A stretch of 64,000 nucleotides of DNA from Anaerolineae bacterium. GTDB taxonomy: Bacteria; Chloroflexota; Anaerolineae; Fen-1058. The notes under the pieces are model-generated. The model was not told the DNA's origin, searched no databases, and saw only the letters and a list, made by a program, of their open reading frames with translations. Both the position numbers and the translations under genes were made by a program. Shown here one piece after another: positions 21,454 through 30,586 of the stretch. The DNA lies in NCBI GenBank assembly GCA_003154115.1, contig PMCF01000240.1, forward strand, positions 7,813 to 71,812. The letters are read 5' to 3'. The first letter of the stretch is position 1, and each line of letters begins with the position of its first letter.

Positions 21454-22728
21454 ATGGTAGCGAGTTCAATTGGAACAAAGGCATCGACGGCGACCACGCC
21501 GGCAGACACAACCGCCTACTCTTTATCCGTGGTGATCCCGGCATATAATGAAGAAGGTGGCATTGCCGAGATTCTCGATCGGGTGCTGAGCATCCAGGCA
21601 GATTTGCAAAGAATCGGCGTGGCCGGTCCGGAAGTGTTGGTGGTCGACGATGGCAGCAAGGATCGCACCGCCGAAATCATTCAGACGTACCCCCAGGTGC
21701 GGCTGATCAAACATCAGAAAAATCGCGGGTATGGCGGCGCGCTTAAGACCGGCTTCGCCAATGCCCAGGGCAACTTGCTCGCCTTTTTAGACGCCGATGG
21801 CACTTATCCGCCTGAATATTTTCCGCAACTCTGTGAAGCCATCATTCAAAATGGCGCTGAATTGGTCGTTGGGTCGCGTATGGCTGGCGCCAAGAGCGAA
21901 ATGCCCAAGACCCGCCGTCTGGGCAATCTGATCTTTGCCCGATTGGTCAGCATCATCGGCAATCAAAAAGTCTCCGACAGCGCCAGCGGCCAACGTGTTT
22001 TTAAGCGCGAAGTGCTGGAACGTTTGTACCCCCTGCCCGATGGCTTGAACTTCACTCCCGTCATGAGTACCCGCGCTATTCACGAGGGCGTGAAAATGGT
22101 CGAAGTTCCCATTCCTTATAGCGAGCGTGTAGGACGATCCAAGCTCAGTGTCGTAAATGACGGTCTGCGCTTTTTGAACTCCATCGTATTGACGGCACTG
22201 TCTTATAACCCGGTCCGCATTCTGGGTTTGCTGGGGTTGAGCGGTGTTGGCTTCGCCGCGTTGGTCGCCGCGGTGCTGATAACGCTGCGCTTAAGCGGCG
22301 TCACCCAGTTGCAGACTCGGGGAGTCTTCGCAGTCTTCACCGCGTTGGTACTGGGCGTAGCAGGTGTCAGCTTGTTCACGCTGGGCGCGATGTTCAACTA
22401 TCTGGTTGCCATCTTCCAGAAACGCGTCGTGCAGCGCGGCCTGTTTGGCAAGCGCCTATTCGATCCACCCCTGGAAACACATTTCGGCACGCTGGGCGCC
22501 CTATTGGTCAGCTTCGGGGTTGTTGCGTCCGTGGTATTATTTATCTTGACGCTGAATGGGTGGACGCTAGAGCAGTTATGGTTGTGGATGATCGCTGGCG
22601 CGATGGCGGCCCTGATCGGGGTGCAGCTGATCGTCTCACGCGTGATTATGAATGTGCTGGCCGACTTGAGCCAGCGTGAAATCAAACAAGGCGAGGATAT
22701 GCGCGGGAATCCTATCAAGCCGGCTTAG
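21454..22728 (+). CDS. GT2 glycosyltransferase with C-terminal TM helices (DPM1/bactoprenol glycosyltransferase-like)
   Basis: SVVIPAYNEEGGIAEILDRVL...VLVVDDGSKDRTAEI...LDADGTYPPEY; AGGAG then ATG 21454 (ORF track uses TTG 21448). Confidence 0.88.
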   Translation: MVASSIGTKASTATTPADTTAYSLSVVIPAYNEEGGIAEILDRVLSIQADLQRIGVAGPEVLVVDDGSKDRTAEIIQTYPQVRLIKHQKNRGYGGALKTGFANAQGNLLAFLDADGTYPPEYFPQLCEAIIQNGAELVVGSRMAGAKSEMPKTRRLGNLIFARLVSIIGNQKVSDSASGQRVFKREVLERLYPLPDGLNFTPVMSTRAIHEGVKMVEVPIPYSERVGRSKLSVVNDGLRFLNSIVLTALSYNPVRILGLLGLSGVGFAALVAAVLITLRLSGVTQLQTRGVFAVFTALVLGVAGVSLFTLGAMFNYLVAIFQKRVVQRGLFGKRLFDPPLETHFGTLGALLVSFGVVASVVLFILTLNGWTLEQLWLWMIAGAMAALIGVQLIVSRVIMNVLADLSQREIKQGEDMRGNPIKPA

Positions 22729-22763
22729 CCAGTGTAACAAAAGAGAGATAGGGAGGATATAGT

Positions 22764-24497
22764 ATGAGCGACAAAATTGAATTGCTTGATCCAGAAACAC
22801 AATTGAAGTTAAATTTGGGAACGCACTCGGTCAAGGCGTTGCCCATGGCCAAATTTCCCGACGCCGATCTGGCGGTGCGCGCCAAAGGTATTCGCCGCCC
22901 GCCTTACAAAGTCGATATTTTACTGGTGAATCCACCCACACCCGATCAGGCGATCTGGATTCGCAGCCAACATCGGGTGGGCCGCCGCAGCCGCGAGAAT
23001 ATGATCTGGCCGCAGATGGAACTAGCGCAGATGGCGGCCATGCTCATGCCCGATTACACGGTAGAGATCATCGATGCGAATGCCTTGCGCATGAGCTGGC
23101 CGGAGTTCGAGGCAAAACTCAAAGAGCTGCGCCCGCGCTTTTATCTCACGCAAGTGACCGCCCCCACGCTGACCAACGACATGTATGGCGCGTTCCTGGC
23201 GCGCAGCCTGGGCGCCATCACCATCGCGTTCGGCACGCACGTGACGCCGATGCCGCGCGAAACGCTGGAGCAATTTCCCGCGCTCGATTTTGTGCTGCGC
23301 GGTGAACCCGAATTGACCCTGCGCGAATTGATGGATACCATCATGGCCGCCAACGGTCTATGGAAAGTGGCCGACGGCAAACTGCTGCGCGCCGATGGCA
23401 AGCCTGCCGACGAGAACGGCCATTTGGCTTACATGATGAAGGATGCCGATCCGATGTGGACTCCGGCGTGGGCGCTTGAGACCACCGATGCGCCGCTGCC
23501 CGACGAACGCATGCGGTTAACGCCCACCCGCCTGACCGCGATTCGCGGGTTGGCCTGGCGGCTCAACAGTGAAGTGAGGGTCAACTGGGATCGCCCGTTT
23601 ATCCGTAACCTCGACGATCTACCGATTCCGGCGCATCACATGTTGCCCTTCGACAAGTACCGCATTCCAGGCATCAAAGGCGCTTACACGTTCATCGTCA
23701 CCAGTCGCGGCTGCACGGCCGGCTGCAAGTATTGCATCAAACACGTCAGCTATCAATTTTCCATTCGCCTGCGCTCGCCAGAGAACATCATGGAAGAGCT
23801 GCGCGTATTGAAGAAGCTGGGCATCAAGCACGTACACATGTATGCTGATCTTTTCACCGTCAATCGCGAGCAGGTGATCAAGCTCTGCCAGTTGATGATT
23901 CAAGAAAACCTGGGCCTCAGCTGGACGTGCAACAGCCGCGTGGACTACGTGGACGAAGAAATGCTCAAGCTCATGAGCCGATCGGGCTGCACCTACATTT
24001 CATGGGGCATCGAAAGCGCCAACGAACAAATTCTCAAGAAAGCGGCCAAAGGCTATCGGCTGGAGCAAGCTCCGCGCGCTTTGAAATGGGCGCACCAGGC
24101 CGGCATCAAAAACTGGGGCTACTTCATCATCGGCCTGCCCGGTGAAACGCTCGAAACTATTCAGCAGACCATCAAGTTTTCCAAAGCCCTGCCGCTGGAC
24201 ATCGCCCTGTTCCACGTCGCCGCGCCCTATCCCGGCACACCCTTCTTCTTTGAAGTTCTGGAGAATAATTGGTTCAGGCCGGGCACGCAGTGGGAACAGG
24301 TGGATATGGACAAATCCACTGTATTGGACTACCAGGGCTTGACGGCCGAGCAGTTGGAGTACTGGCAAAAGAAAGCCTTTCGCGAATGGGCGTTTCGGCC
24401 AGGCCCGGTGTGGTTTTTCATCAAGACGATTAACGGCCCACGGGTCTTCAAGTCGGCCGTTGAGATTGCGTTGGGGACGTTGGGCTGGGTGAAGTAA
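22764..24497 (+). CDS. B12-binding-domain radical SAM protein
   Basis: N-terminal VDILLVNPPTPDQ...MLMPDYTVEIIDANAL; radical SAM motif RGCTAGCKYC (CxxxCxxC); WGIESANEQILKKAAKG. Confidence 0.88.
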   Translation: MSDKIELLDPETQLKLNLGTHSVKALPMAKFPDADLAVRAKGIRRPPYKVDILLVNPPTPDQAIWIRSQHRVGRRSRENMIWPQMELAQMAAMLMPDYTVEIIDANALRMSWPEFEAKLKELRPRFYLTQVTAPTLTNDMYGAFLARSLGAITIAFGTHVTPMPRETLEQFPALDFVLRGEPELTLRELMDTIMAANGLWKVADGKLLRADGKPADENGHLAYMMKDADPMWTPAWALETTDAPLPDERMRLTPTRLTAIRGLAWRLNSEVRVNWDRPFIRNLDDLPIPAHHMLPFDKYRIPGIKGAYTFIVTSRGCTAGCKYCIKHVSYQFSIRLRSPENIMEELRVLKKLGIKHVHMYADLFTVNREQVIKLCQLMIQENLGLSWTCNSRVDYVDEEMLKLMSRSGCTYISWGIESANEQILKKAAKGYRLEQAPRALKWAHQAGIKNWGYFIIGLPGETLETIQQTIKFSKALPLDIALFHVAAPYPGTPFFFEVLENNWFRPGTQWEQVDMDKSTVLDYQGLTAEQLEYWQKKAFREWAFRPGPVWFFIKTINGPRVFKSAVEIALGTLGWVK

Positions 24498-24535
24498 TCG
24501 CTCGACCCGCACCGGGCAACATCGACTTGACCTTC

Positions 24536-24581
24536 ATCCCAGGCCGTTGACGAAGCATCGGCCGGATTAACGGCCTGGGAT
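24536..24581 (+). other. Perfect 13-bp inverted repeat directly upstream of the start codon at 24588
   Basis: ATCCCAGGCCGTT-(20 nt)-AACGGCCTGGGAT, then cacgttATG. Confidence 0.75.
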
Positions 24582-24587
24582 CACGTT

Positions 24588-26201
24588 ATGCGACCGATGA
24601 CACGACGCCGCTTCGTTTTTGACTGGCAAATCTGGCTGTTGCTGATCGCCGCCCTGCTGAGCGGATCGCTAGCTTACAACACCCGGCTGGCGATATTTCA
24701 ACTCAGCCTCATCACGTTGGGTGTGGCCGTGTATCTGGTCATGGCGAATCTCCCCGATCCATTACAGCGGGGTCAGGCCGCATCCCGATCGGTTTTAGCT
24801 GGCATCCTGGCGCTGCTGCCTGCTATCATCGCCGTGTATTTTTTTCTAACCAATGACTGGTCGTACTGGATCGGCAAACTTAGCTTCTTCGATCCGGTGT
24901 TGCGCGTTCTGACCGCGTGGCCACTGAGCTCGAGCGGGCTGGGTGTCAACCCGAATGTAATCGGCGGCGTCATCGCGGCGCTGTTGCCGCTGCAAATCTA
25001 TGCTTTGCGGCACGCGCGTCGCGGCATTGCCGCCTTGTTGATAGGCGTGTCGAGCGCGGCTCTGGTGTTCAGCGAAACACGCGGCGCGTGGCTCGCGCTG
25101 ATCTTGATCACGGGCATATGGCTGCTGTGGCGCGCGATCGCTCGGCGACAAACCAATCAGCGACGCGCGCGCTGGCAGTGGTTGATCATCGTGGTCGTGC
25201 TTGGCCTAGCGGGCGCGACGTTGCTGATCGTCACACCACTAGGCAGCTGGCTGCTGGGCCTGGGCGGTGATCGGACACAAATCTGGCACAACAGTCTCGA
25301 TTTGATCGGCGACTATCCTGTAACAGGATTCGGGCTGGGCGACTTTGAAATGACGTATTCGACCTATGTCCTGCTGATCCATGTCGGCCACACCATGCAT
25401 GCGCACAATCTGTGGCTGGATGTCTGGTTGAACCTGGGGCTGTTGGGTCTGTTGGCGCTGGTGGGATTGGTGGTGAATGCCGTTTGGCCCAAGCCATCAC
25501 CTTCGCCGTGGCGCATGGCGGCGCTGATGACATTGGGGGTCATACTCCTGCACACGCTGGTCGATGATTCGATCTTCGGCTATGGCGGTGCTGCTCTCCC
25601 GATCATTTTCATTCCGTTGGGGCTGCTGGCTCGATCGGGTACGGAACCAGCGCCGGCGCGCTGGCAACCGGCCAGGGTCAGCTGGGGTGTGGCGGCAATC
25701 GGACTAATCATCGGACTGATCATCCCGCCGGGTCGTGCGCTGCTAGCCGCGAATCTGGGCGCATTGCAACAGACGCGGCAAGAGCTGGCGGTTTATCACT
25801 GGCCGGAAGTACCCATTCAAGATATACTGCGCCAAACGACGGGGCTTGATCTGGCAGGAGCGGTGCAGCAGTATCAAACGGCGCTGGCGCTAGACGCGAA
25901 TAATGTCACGGCGCTGCGCCGTCTGGCGCAAATCGAACTGGCGCGTCAGGAATACGATCAGGCTTGCACACATCTGGCAGCCGCTTTTGCCGTGAACCCC
26001 GGACAACGCGCCACGCGCCAGTTGCTGGGCGAATGTGCCGCCTTAGCCGGGCAAACCGATCGGGCGGTGATGCTGTGGAGCAGTCTCGATGTGGGCCAGG
26101 CGCAGTTATCCAATCGGCAGTATTGGTATGCCGATTATTTGCACGACCAAACGCGGGGTGACTTGCTGAAGCAAGCCATCGATACTTTACCGAGTAACTA
26201 A
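24588..26201 (+). CDS. O-antigen ligase/polymerase-like membrane protein with C-terminal TPR-like region
   Basis: Multiple TM segments; Wzy/WaaL-like HAHNLWLDVWLNLGLLGLLALVGLV; C-terminal LALDANNVTALRRLAQIELARQEYDQA. Confidence 0.75.
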   Translation: MRPMTRRRFVFDWQIWLLLIAALLSGSLAYNTRLAIFQLSLITLGVAVYLVMANLPDPLQRGQAASRSVLAGILALLPAIIAVYFFLTNDWSYWIGKLSFFDPVLRVLTAWPLSSSGLGVNPNVIGGVIAALLPLQIYALRHARRGIAALLIGVSSAALVFSETRGAWLALILITGIWLLWRAIARRQTNQRRARWQWLIIVVVLGLAGATLLIVTPLGSWLLGLGGDRTQIWHNSLDLIGDYPVTGFGLGDFEMTYSTYVLLIHVGHTMHAHNLWLDVWLNLGLLGLLALVGLVVNAVWPKPSPSPWRMAALMTLGVILLHTLVDDSIFGYGGAALPIIFIPLGLLARSGTEPAPARWQPARVSWGVAAIGLIIGLIIPPGRALLAANLGALQQTRQELAVYHWPEVPIQDILRQTTGLDLAGAVQQYQTALALDANNVTALRRLAQIELARQEYDQACTHLAAAFAVNPGQRATRQLLGECAALAGQTDRAVMLWSSLDVGQAQLSNRQYWYADYLHDQTRGDLLKQAIDTLPSN

Positions 26202-26203
26202 TC

Positions 26204-28900
26204 TTGATTCGTCCAAAACCTTTCCTGATTTTTTGCGGCCTGCTACTGGGCGCCCTCGCGCTCACAATGCGCGTCACGGCTCAGGCCGACACGACACCCT
26301 GGCTTCCTCCGATCAATGTCTCGCGGTCGGGCGCGGCTACGCAGCCCATCAACGCCGTAACACCCGATGGTGTGCAACATGTGGTGTGGTGGGATGAAAC
26401 CGTCGGGGCACTCTATGCGCACAATACCGCCAGCCTCACCGCGACAACCTGGTCGCCGCCCACGGTCATCGGTGAAATATTCGGCGATCGCCAGATCGAT
26501 TTGCAGACCAAGCAGGTCATCGCGCAAACGGCGCCCAGAGATTGGCGGCTGGCGGCAACCACCACTGGCCATGTTTCGGTGTTTTGGATCAACGACAAGA
26601 AAAGCTTTTTGACCGGACAAGTGCAGGGTCAGACGTTTGGCAAGATCGAAGAGTTGGCCACTATGGCCAGCGCGCTGGAAGTCGAGCCTGATGCCGCCGG
26701 TGGGTTGCAGTTGATCTACGTGGATAACACCGACAGCGTCACTCGGCCGGCGGGAATCTACTATCGACACCAAACAGAAGCCGGCTGGAGCCAGCCCACG
26801 TTGATCTACGCCTCGCCCTACTTCCGCGCGCTCAAGCCGCAGAACATTTATATCAGCATCGCAGGCGATGGCGACAAAGCCGCGCTGGCTTCCTGGGACG
26901 ATCCGCAACTCGGGCGAAGTGTCTTCGCCCGATCGGCCGATGGCGGCTTAACGTGGAGTGCACCTCAGGTCGTCGGCGCGACCACCAGCAACACAGCCGG
27001 CCGCGCCCAACACGCATATCAGATTGCCGTGCCCGCGCAGCGCGGCTCATTCCTGCAGCTGTGGCAGAATCCCACCACGGGTGGTTGCGGCTTTGTGCAA
27101 AGTCAATCGACCGATGGCGGCCAGAGCTGGAATGCGCCGCAGAAAGTGCTGTCCGGTTATCAACGCTGTCTGGAAAAATTATCCTTTTCGCCCGGTGATA
27201 AGGGTGAGGTGTGGCTCACCGGACGCTTACCCGTGCAAGATGCCAATACGCGCATCAACGCTGTGACACTGGCAAGCTGGACCGATGGGCGCTGGTCAAC
27301 GCCGATCGAGATGAGTTTGAATTTCTACGATCAAGCCACCAGTCGCACCGTCAATCTCAGCTGTCTTAATGTCGCCTTCAACGGCCCGGCGGCCGGCATC
27401 GCTGGCTGTGATGCGCAGAATGACATCTGGGTGGCGCGCAACGCCGTGCCCCTGAATGAGATTGGCAGCTCTACCCATTCAGCATGGGATGACAAACAGC
27501 AACTGTCAGACGGCATGGGTGGAGTCGCAGTAGAAGGTGTCCCGGCACTGGCGGTCGATTCGGCGGGCAAGTTCTATGCGTTGTGGAGTCAATCGCCCAC
27601 TGACACCCAGGCTAACTCATTGCTCTATGCCGCGGTGTATGATAGCAATCGATGGGGGCGCACGGTCGCCGTGCTGCGCTCGCCAGAGCGACCGGGGGAC
27701 ATTCCCAGCGCGGCCATTAAACCCGCCCTGGCGATCGATCCACAAGACAAAATCCACCTGGTGTGGAACAACGGCACGAATGGCCAAGTGCTATACAGCT
27801 GGGCCTACGCGCACGATTTTGCCAGCTCGGCGGGTTGGGCGGAACCGATCGGGTTGCCGACCCCCACCGGTCTGATTGGCTGGCCGGACATCGTGGCCGA
27901 TCCACATGGGCAGCGACTCTACGTCGCCTATGCCGTTCCCTATAACGAACAGCGCGGCATCTATCTGACCCGATCAAATGACGGCGGATCAACGTGGCTG
28001 ACGCCAACGCTAGTCTTCGACGGCGCGTCAGCCTCGCACCAGGTACCCAGCGTGGATAAGGTGCGTCTGGCTTTTGACGCCGCCGCCGATGTATTGCACG
28101 CGGTGTGGGTGCGTCCAAATTTGCCGGGTGCGCTCGGCCCGCAAGCGATTTACTATGCGCGTTCGGTCGATGGCGGGCAGACCTGGAGTGAGCCCTTCAA
28201 GGTGGTTGAAGGCGCGGTCGATTGGCCACGCGTGGCCGTGCCAGGTGCAGGCCAGGTCTACATCGCCTGGAATCAAGAATCGGCGACCGCGGCCGTAGTA
28301 TCCACTGTGCCGTATAGTGCCTGGGGGATGTTCTCGCCAGAGATGGGTTCACGCTGGGGGACAGCCAGCACTATCTCTGGTTTTGAAAAGGTGAGCGGCC
28401 CGTTAAGCCTGACCAGCGACGGTTCAGGACAGTTACACGTCACCGCCGTCAGTCAGGTCGGGGGCCAGGAGAGCGCGCTGTATCACGCGCAATGGAATGG
28501 GCAAGGTTGGGGCGAACGCGAGATCATAGGGCTAGGACAGGAAGCAACTGCGGGCAATACCGTCGTCGCGGCGCTGGCACCTCAAGTCGGACGATTGCAA
28601 GCGGTGCTGCGACTGTTGACCTGGAATCAAGCAGGCGACGGCCAGTTTGAAGCATTTGGCACCGGGCGCAGTGTGACGCCCGTAGCGCTGACGCCGTTGC
28701 CGACGTTTACACCGCAGCCCACCCCCACCCTCAAACCGACGAGCACACCGGAACCCACGGCCACGCCGCGGCCGCAGATCAAGAACTCGGATCAACAGAC
28801 CGGTAGCAGCGGCCCGAATGGACTGGGGCTCGGAGCGTTACTGGCGGCTGTGGTGGTCGTGCTAGTTTTTGCCATGACGATCTGGCGGCAGAGGCGTTAA
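26204..28900 (+). CDS. Secreted BNR/Asp-box (sialidase-like beta-propeller) protein with PT-rich linker and C-terminal TM anchor
   Basis: Asp-box motifs SADGGLTW, STDGGQSW, SNDGGSTW, SVDGGQTW; TPTPTLKPTSTPEPTATP; ALLAAVVVVLVFAMTIWRQRR*; TTG start per ORF track. Confidence 0.8.
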   Translation: MIRPKPFLIFCGLLLGALALTMRVTAQADTTPWLPPINVSRSGAATQPINAVTPDGVQHVVWWDETVGALYAHNTASLTATTWSPPTVIGEIFGDRQIDLQTKQVIAQTAPRDWRLAATTTGHVSVFWINDKKSFLTGQVQGQTFGKIEELATMASALEVEPDAAGGLQLIYVDNTDSVTRPAGIYYRHQTEAGWSQPTLIYASPYFRALKPQNIYISIAGDGDKAALASWDDPQLGRSVFARSADGGLTWSAPQVVGATTSNTAGRAQHAYQIAVPAQRGSFLQLWQNPTTGGCGFVQSQSTDGGQSWNAPQKVLSGYQRCLEKLSFSPGDKGEVWLTGRLPVQDANTRINAVTLASWTDGRWSTPIEMSLNFYDQATSRTVNLSCLNVAFNGPAAGIAGCDAQNDIWVARNAVPLNEIGSSTHSAWDDKQQLSDGMGGVAVEGVPALAVDSAGKFYALWSQSPTDTQANSLLYAAVYDSNRWGRTVAVLRSPERPGDIPSAAIKPALAIDPQDKIHLVWNNGTNGQVLYSWAYAHDFASSAGWAEPIGLPTPTGLIGWPDIVADPHGQRLYVAYAVPYNEQRGIYLTRSNDGGSTWLTPTLVFDGASASHQVPSVDKVRLAFDAAADVLHAVWVRPNLPGALGPQAIYYARSVDGGQTWSEPFKVVEGAVDWPRVAVPGAGQVYIAWNQESATAAVVSTVPYSAWGMFSPEMGSRWGTASTISGFEKVSGPLSLTSDGSGQLHVTAVSQVGGQESALYHAQWNGQGWGEREIIGLGQEATAGNTVVAALAPQVGRLQAVLRLLTWNQAGDGQFEAFGTGRSVTPVALTPLPTFTPQPTPTLKPTSTPEPTATPRPQIKNSDQQTGSSGPNGLGLGALLAAVVVVLVFAMTIWRQRR

Positions 28901-28916
28901 CTTTCAAGGATGATCG

Positions 28917-29849
28917 ATGACGATTTATCTGGTTACGGGCGGAGCCGGCTTCATTGGATCTCATATTGTAGCAACGCTAGTGCAGCAGGGCGCAACAGTA
29001 CGAGTGCTGGATAATTTCTCGACCGGCAAACGCAGCAATCTGGCGCACCGCTCCGGCGCAGAAGTGATCGAAGGTGATGTACGCGAACGAGACACCGTGC
29101 GCGCCGCGATGCGCCAGGTGGATTATGTGCTGCATCTGGCGGCGCAAATCAGTGTGCCGCGTTCGATGGACGATCCGGCTTTGAATCACGCGGTGAACGT
29201 CGATGGCACGTTGAATGTGCTGGAAGCGGCCCGCGAATGGTCGGTGAAGCGCGTGGTGCTGTCCAGTTCGTGCGCGGTCTATGGCGACAACACCGATCTG
29301 CCGCTGACCGAGGCATCATCACTCAAGCCGTTATCGCCGTATGCGGCCTCAAAGTTGATTGGCGAGGTATACTGTCAAACATATGCGCGCGCCTTCGGTG
29401 TGCCAGCAGTGTGTCTGCGCTATTTCAATATCTACGGGCCGCGTCAGGATCCGGCCAGCGAATATGCCGCGGTGATTCCCAAATTCATCCAGCGCATGCA
29501 AAACGGGCAAGCCCCTGTGGTTTATGGCGATGGCACACAGAGCCGCGATTTTGTCTACGTGGGTGATGTGGTGCGCGCGAATCTCCGGGCCTGTGAGCGA
29601 ACAGAAGCGATCGGGCAGGTATATAACATCGCAACCGGGCGCGGCCTGTCACTCCTGGAACTGATCGCCGCGCTCAACGAACTGCTGCACACGAACTATG
29701 TGCCCGATTTTCAGGCGCCGCGCGCGGGTGACATCAAGCACAGCCGGGGTAGCGGAGAATTGATCGCTGCCGAATTGGGGTTCCGTCCGGCCGTGCAAAT
29801 CGGCGACGGTTTACAGCACATCTTAGCGTTCCAACGGATCGCCGTTTGA
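28917..29849 (+). CDS. NAD-dependent epimerase/dehydratase (GalE-like extended SDR)
   Basis: MTIYLVTGGAGFIGSHIVATLVQQG; SSCAVYG; SPYAASKLIGE; YFNIYGPRQDP. Confidence 0.88.
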   Translation: MTIYLVTGGAGFIGSHIVATLVQQGATVRVLDNFSTGKRSNLAHRSGAEVIEGDVRERDTVRAAMRQVDYVLHLAAQISVPRSMDDPALNHAVNVDGTLNVLEAAREWSVKRVVLSSSCAVYGDNTDLPLTEASSLKPLSPYAASKLIGEVYCQTYARAFGVPAVCLRYFNIYGPRQDPASEYAAVIPKFIQRMQNGQAPVVYGDGTQSRDFVYVGDVVRANLRACERTEAIGQVYNIATGRGLSLLELIAALNELLHTNYVPDFQAPRAGDIKHSRGSGELIAAELGFRPAVQIGDGLQHILAFQRIAV

Positions 29850-29869
29850 ACGTGTGACACGAGGATAAC

Positions 29870-30511
29870 ATGGATCAAAAGTTTTTTGCCCATCCCACCG
29901 CCGATGTTTCACCTCAAGCGGCGATCGGTGAAGGCACCAAAATCTGGCAGCACTGCCAGGTGCGCGAAGGTGTCGTGCTGGGTCGCAATTGCATCCTGAG
30001 CAAAGGCGTCTACATCGATTCTGATGTGCACATCGGCGACAATGTCAAAATTCAGAACGGCATTTCAGTCTATCATGGCGTCACACTGGAAGACGGCGTG
30101 TTTTGCGGACCGCACTGCGTCTTCACCAACGATCGTCAGCCGCGCGCCATCAACCCGGACGGCTCACTGAAAAGCGCCGACGATTGGGTGGTGAGCGAGA
30201 CGCTGGTGAGGACCGGCGCGTCGATCGGCGCGCATGCCACCATCGTGTGTGGTACCACGATCGGGCGCTGGGCCATGATCGGCGCAGGCGCGGTCGTCAC
30301 ACGCGATGTGCCCGATTACGGCCTGGTCTATGGCAATCCGGCGCGGCTGCACGGCTTTGTCTGCGCGTGCGGCGAGAAATTGCCTGTACCCGCTCAGACC
30401 CCATCCGATCCCGTCCCACCAAAAGATGGGGATTATTCCATGAAACTGACCTGCGCCAAATGCGGCGCACTGATCGACATTCCAGCGATCGTATTTGCTC
30501 AGCTGGTTTAA
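29870..30511 (+). CDS. Left-handed beta-helix acetyltransferase (WbpD/WlbB-like), C-terminal CxCG...CxxCG zinc-ribbon-like tail interrupted by a 27-bp repeat
   Basis: Hexapeptide repeats IGEGTKIWQHCQVREGVVLGRNCILSKGVYIDSDVHIGDNVKIQNG; tail VCACGEKL...TCAKCG. Confidence 0.85.
   Translation: MDQKFFAHPTADVSPQAAIGEGTKIWQHCQVREGVVLGRNCILSKGVYIDSDVHIGDNVKIQNGISVYHGVTLEDGVFCGPHCVFTNDRQPRAINPDGSLKSADDWVVSETLVRTGASIGAHATIVCGTTIGRWAMIGAGAVVTRDVPDYGLVYGNPARLHGFVCACGEKLPVPAQTPSDPVPPKDGDYSMKLTCAKCGALIDIPAIVFAQLV
30414..30442 (+). repeat. 27-bp start-junction repeat, copy 1 (inside the acetyltransferase CDS)
   Basis: tCCCACCAAAAGATGGGGATTATTCCATg; in-frame peptide PPKDGDYSM. Confidence 0.9.
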
Positions 30512-30529
30512 GCGCAAGTTCGAGCCATT

Positions 30530-30556
30530 CCCACCAAAAGATGGGGATTATCTCAT
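30530..30556 (+). repeat. 27-bp start-junction repeat, copy 2
   Basis: CCCACCAAAAGATGGGGATTATCTCAT, about 30 bp upstream of the aminotransferase ATG. Confidence 0.9.
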
Positions 30557-30586
30557 AAACTCGTATCCCATTTTTAAGGAGCTATC

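Noticed and set aside
24546-24556. TTGACGAAG in the loop upstream of the ligase gene considered as a fifth composite promoter
   Set aside because: No TCTAACC pair upstream, no CAAAC at +54, no -10 at the required spacing
30103-30558. 151-aa ORF ending SHQKMGIIS
   Set aside because: Out-of-frame with the acetyltransferase; its tail is only the 27-bp repeat read in another frame
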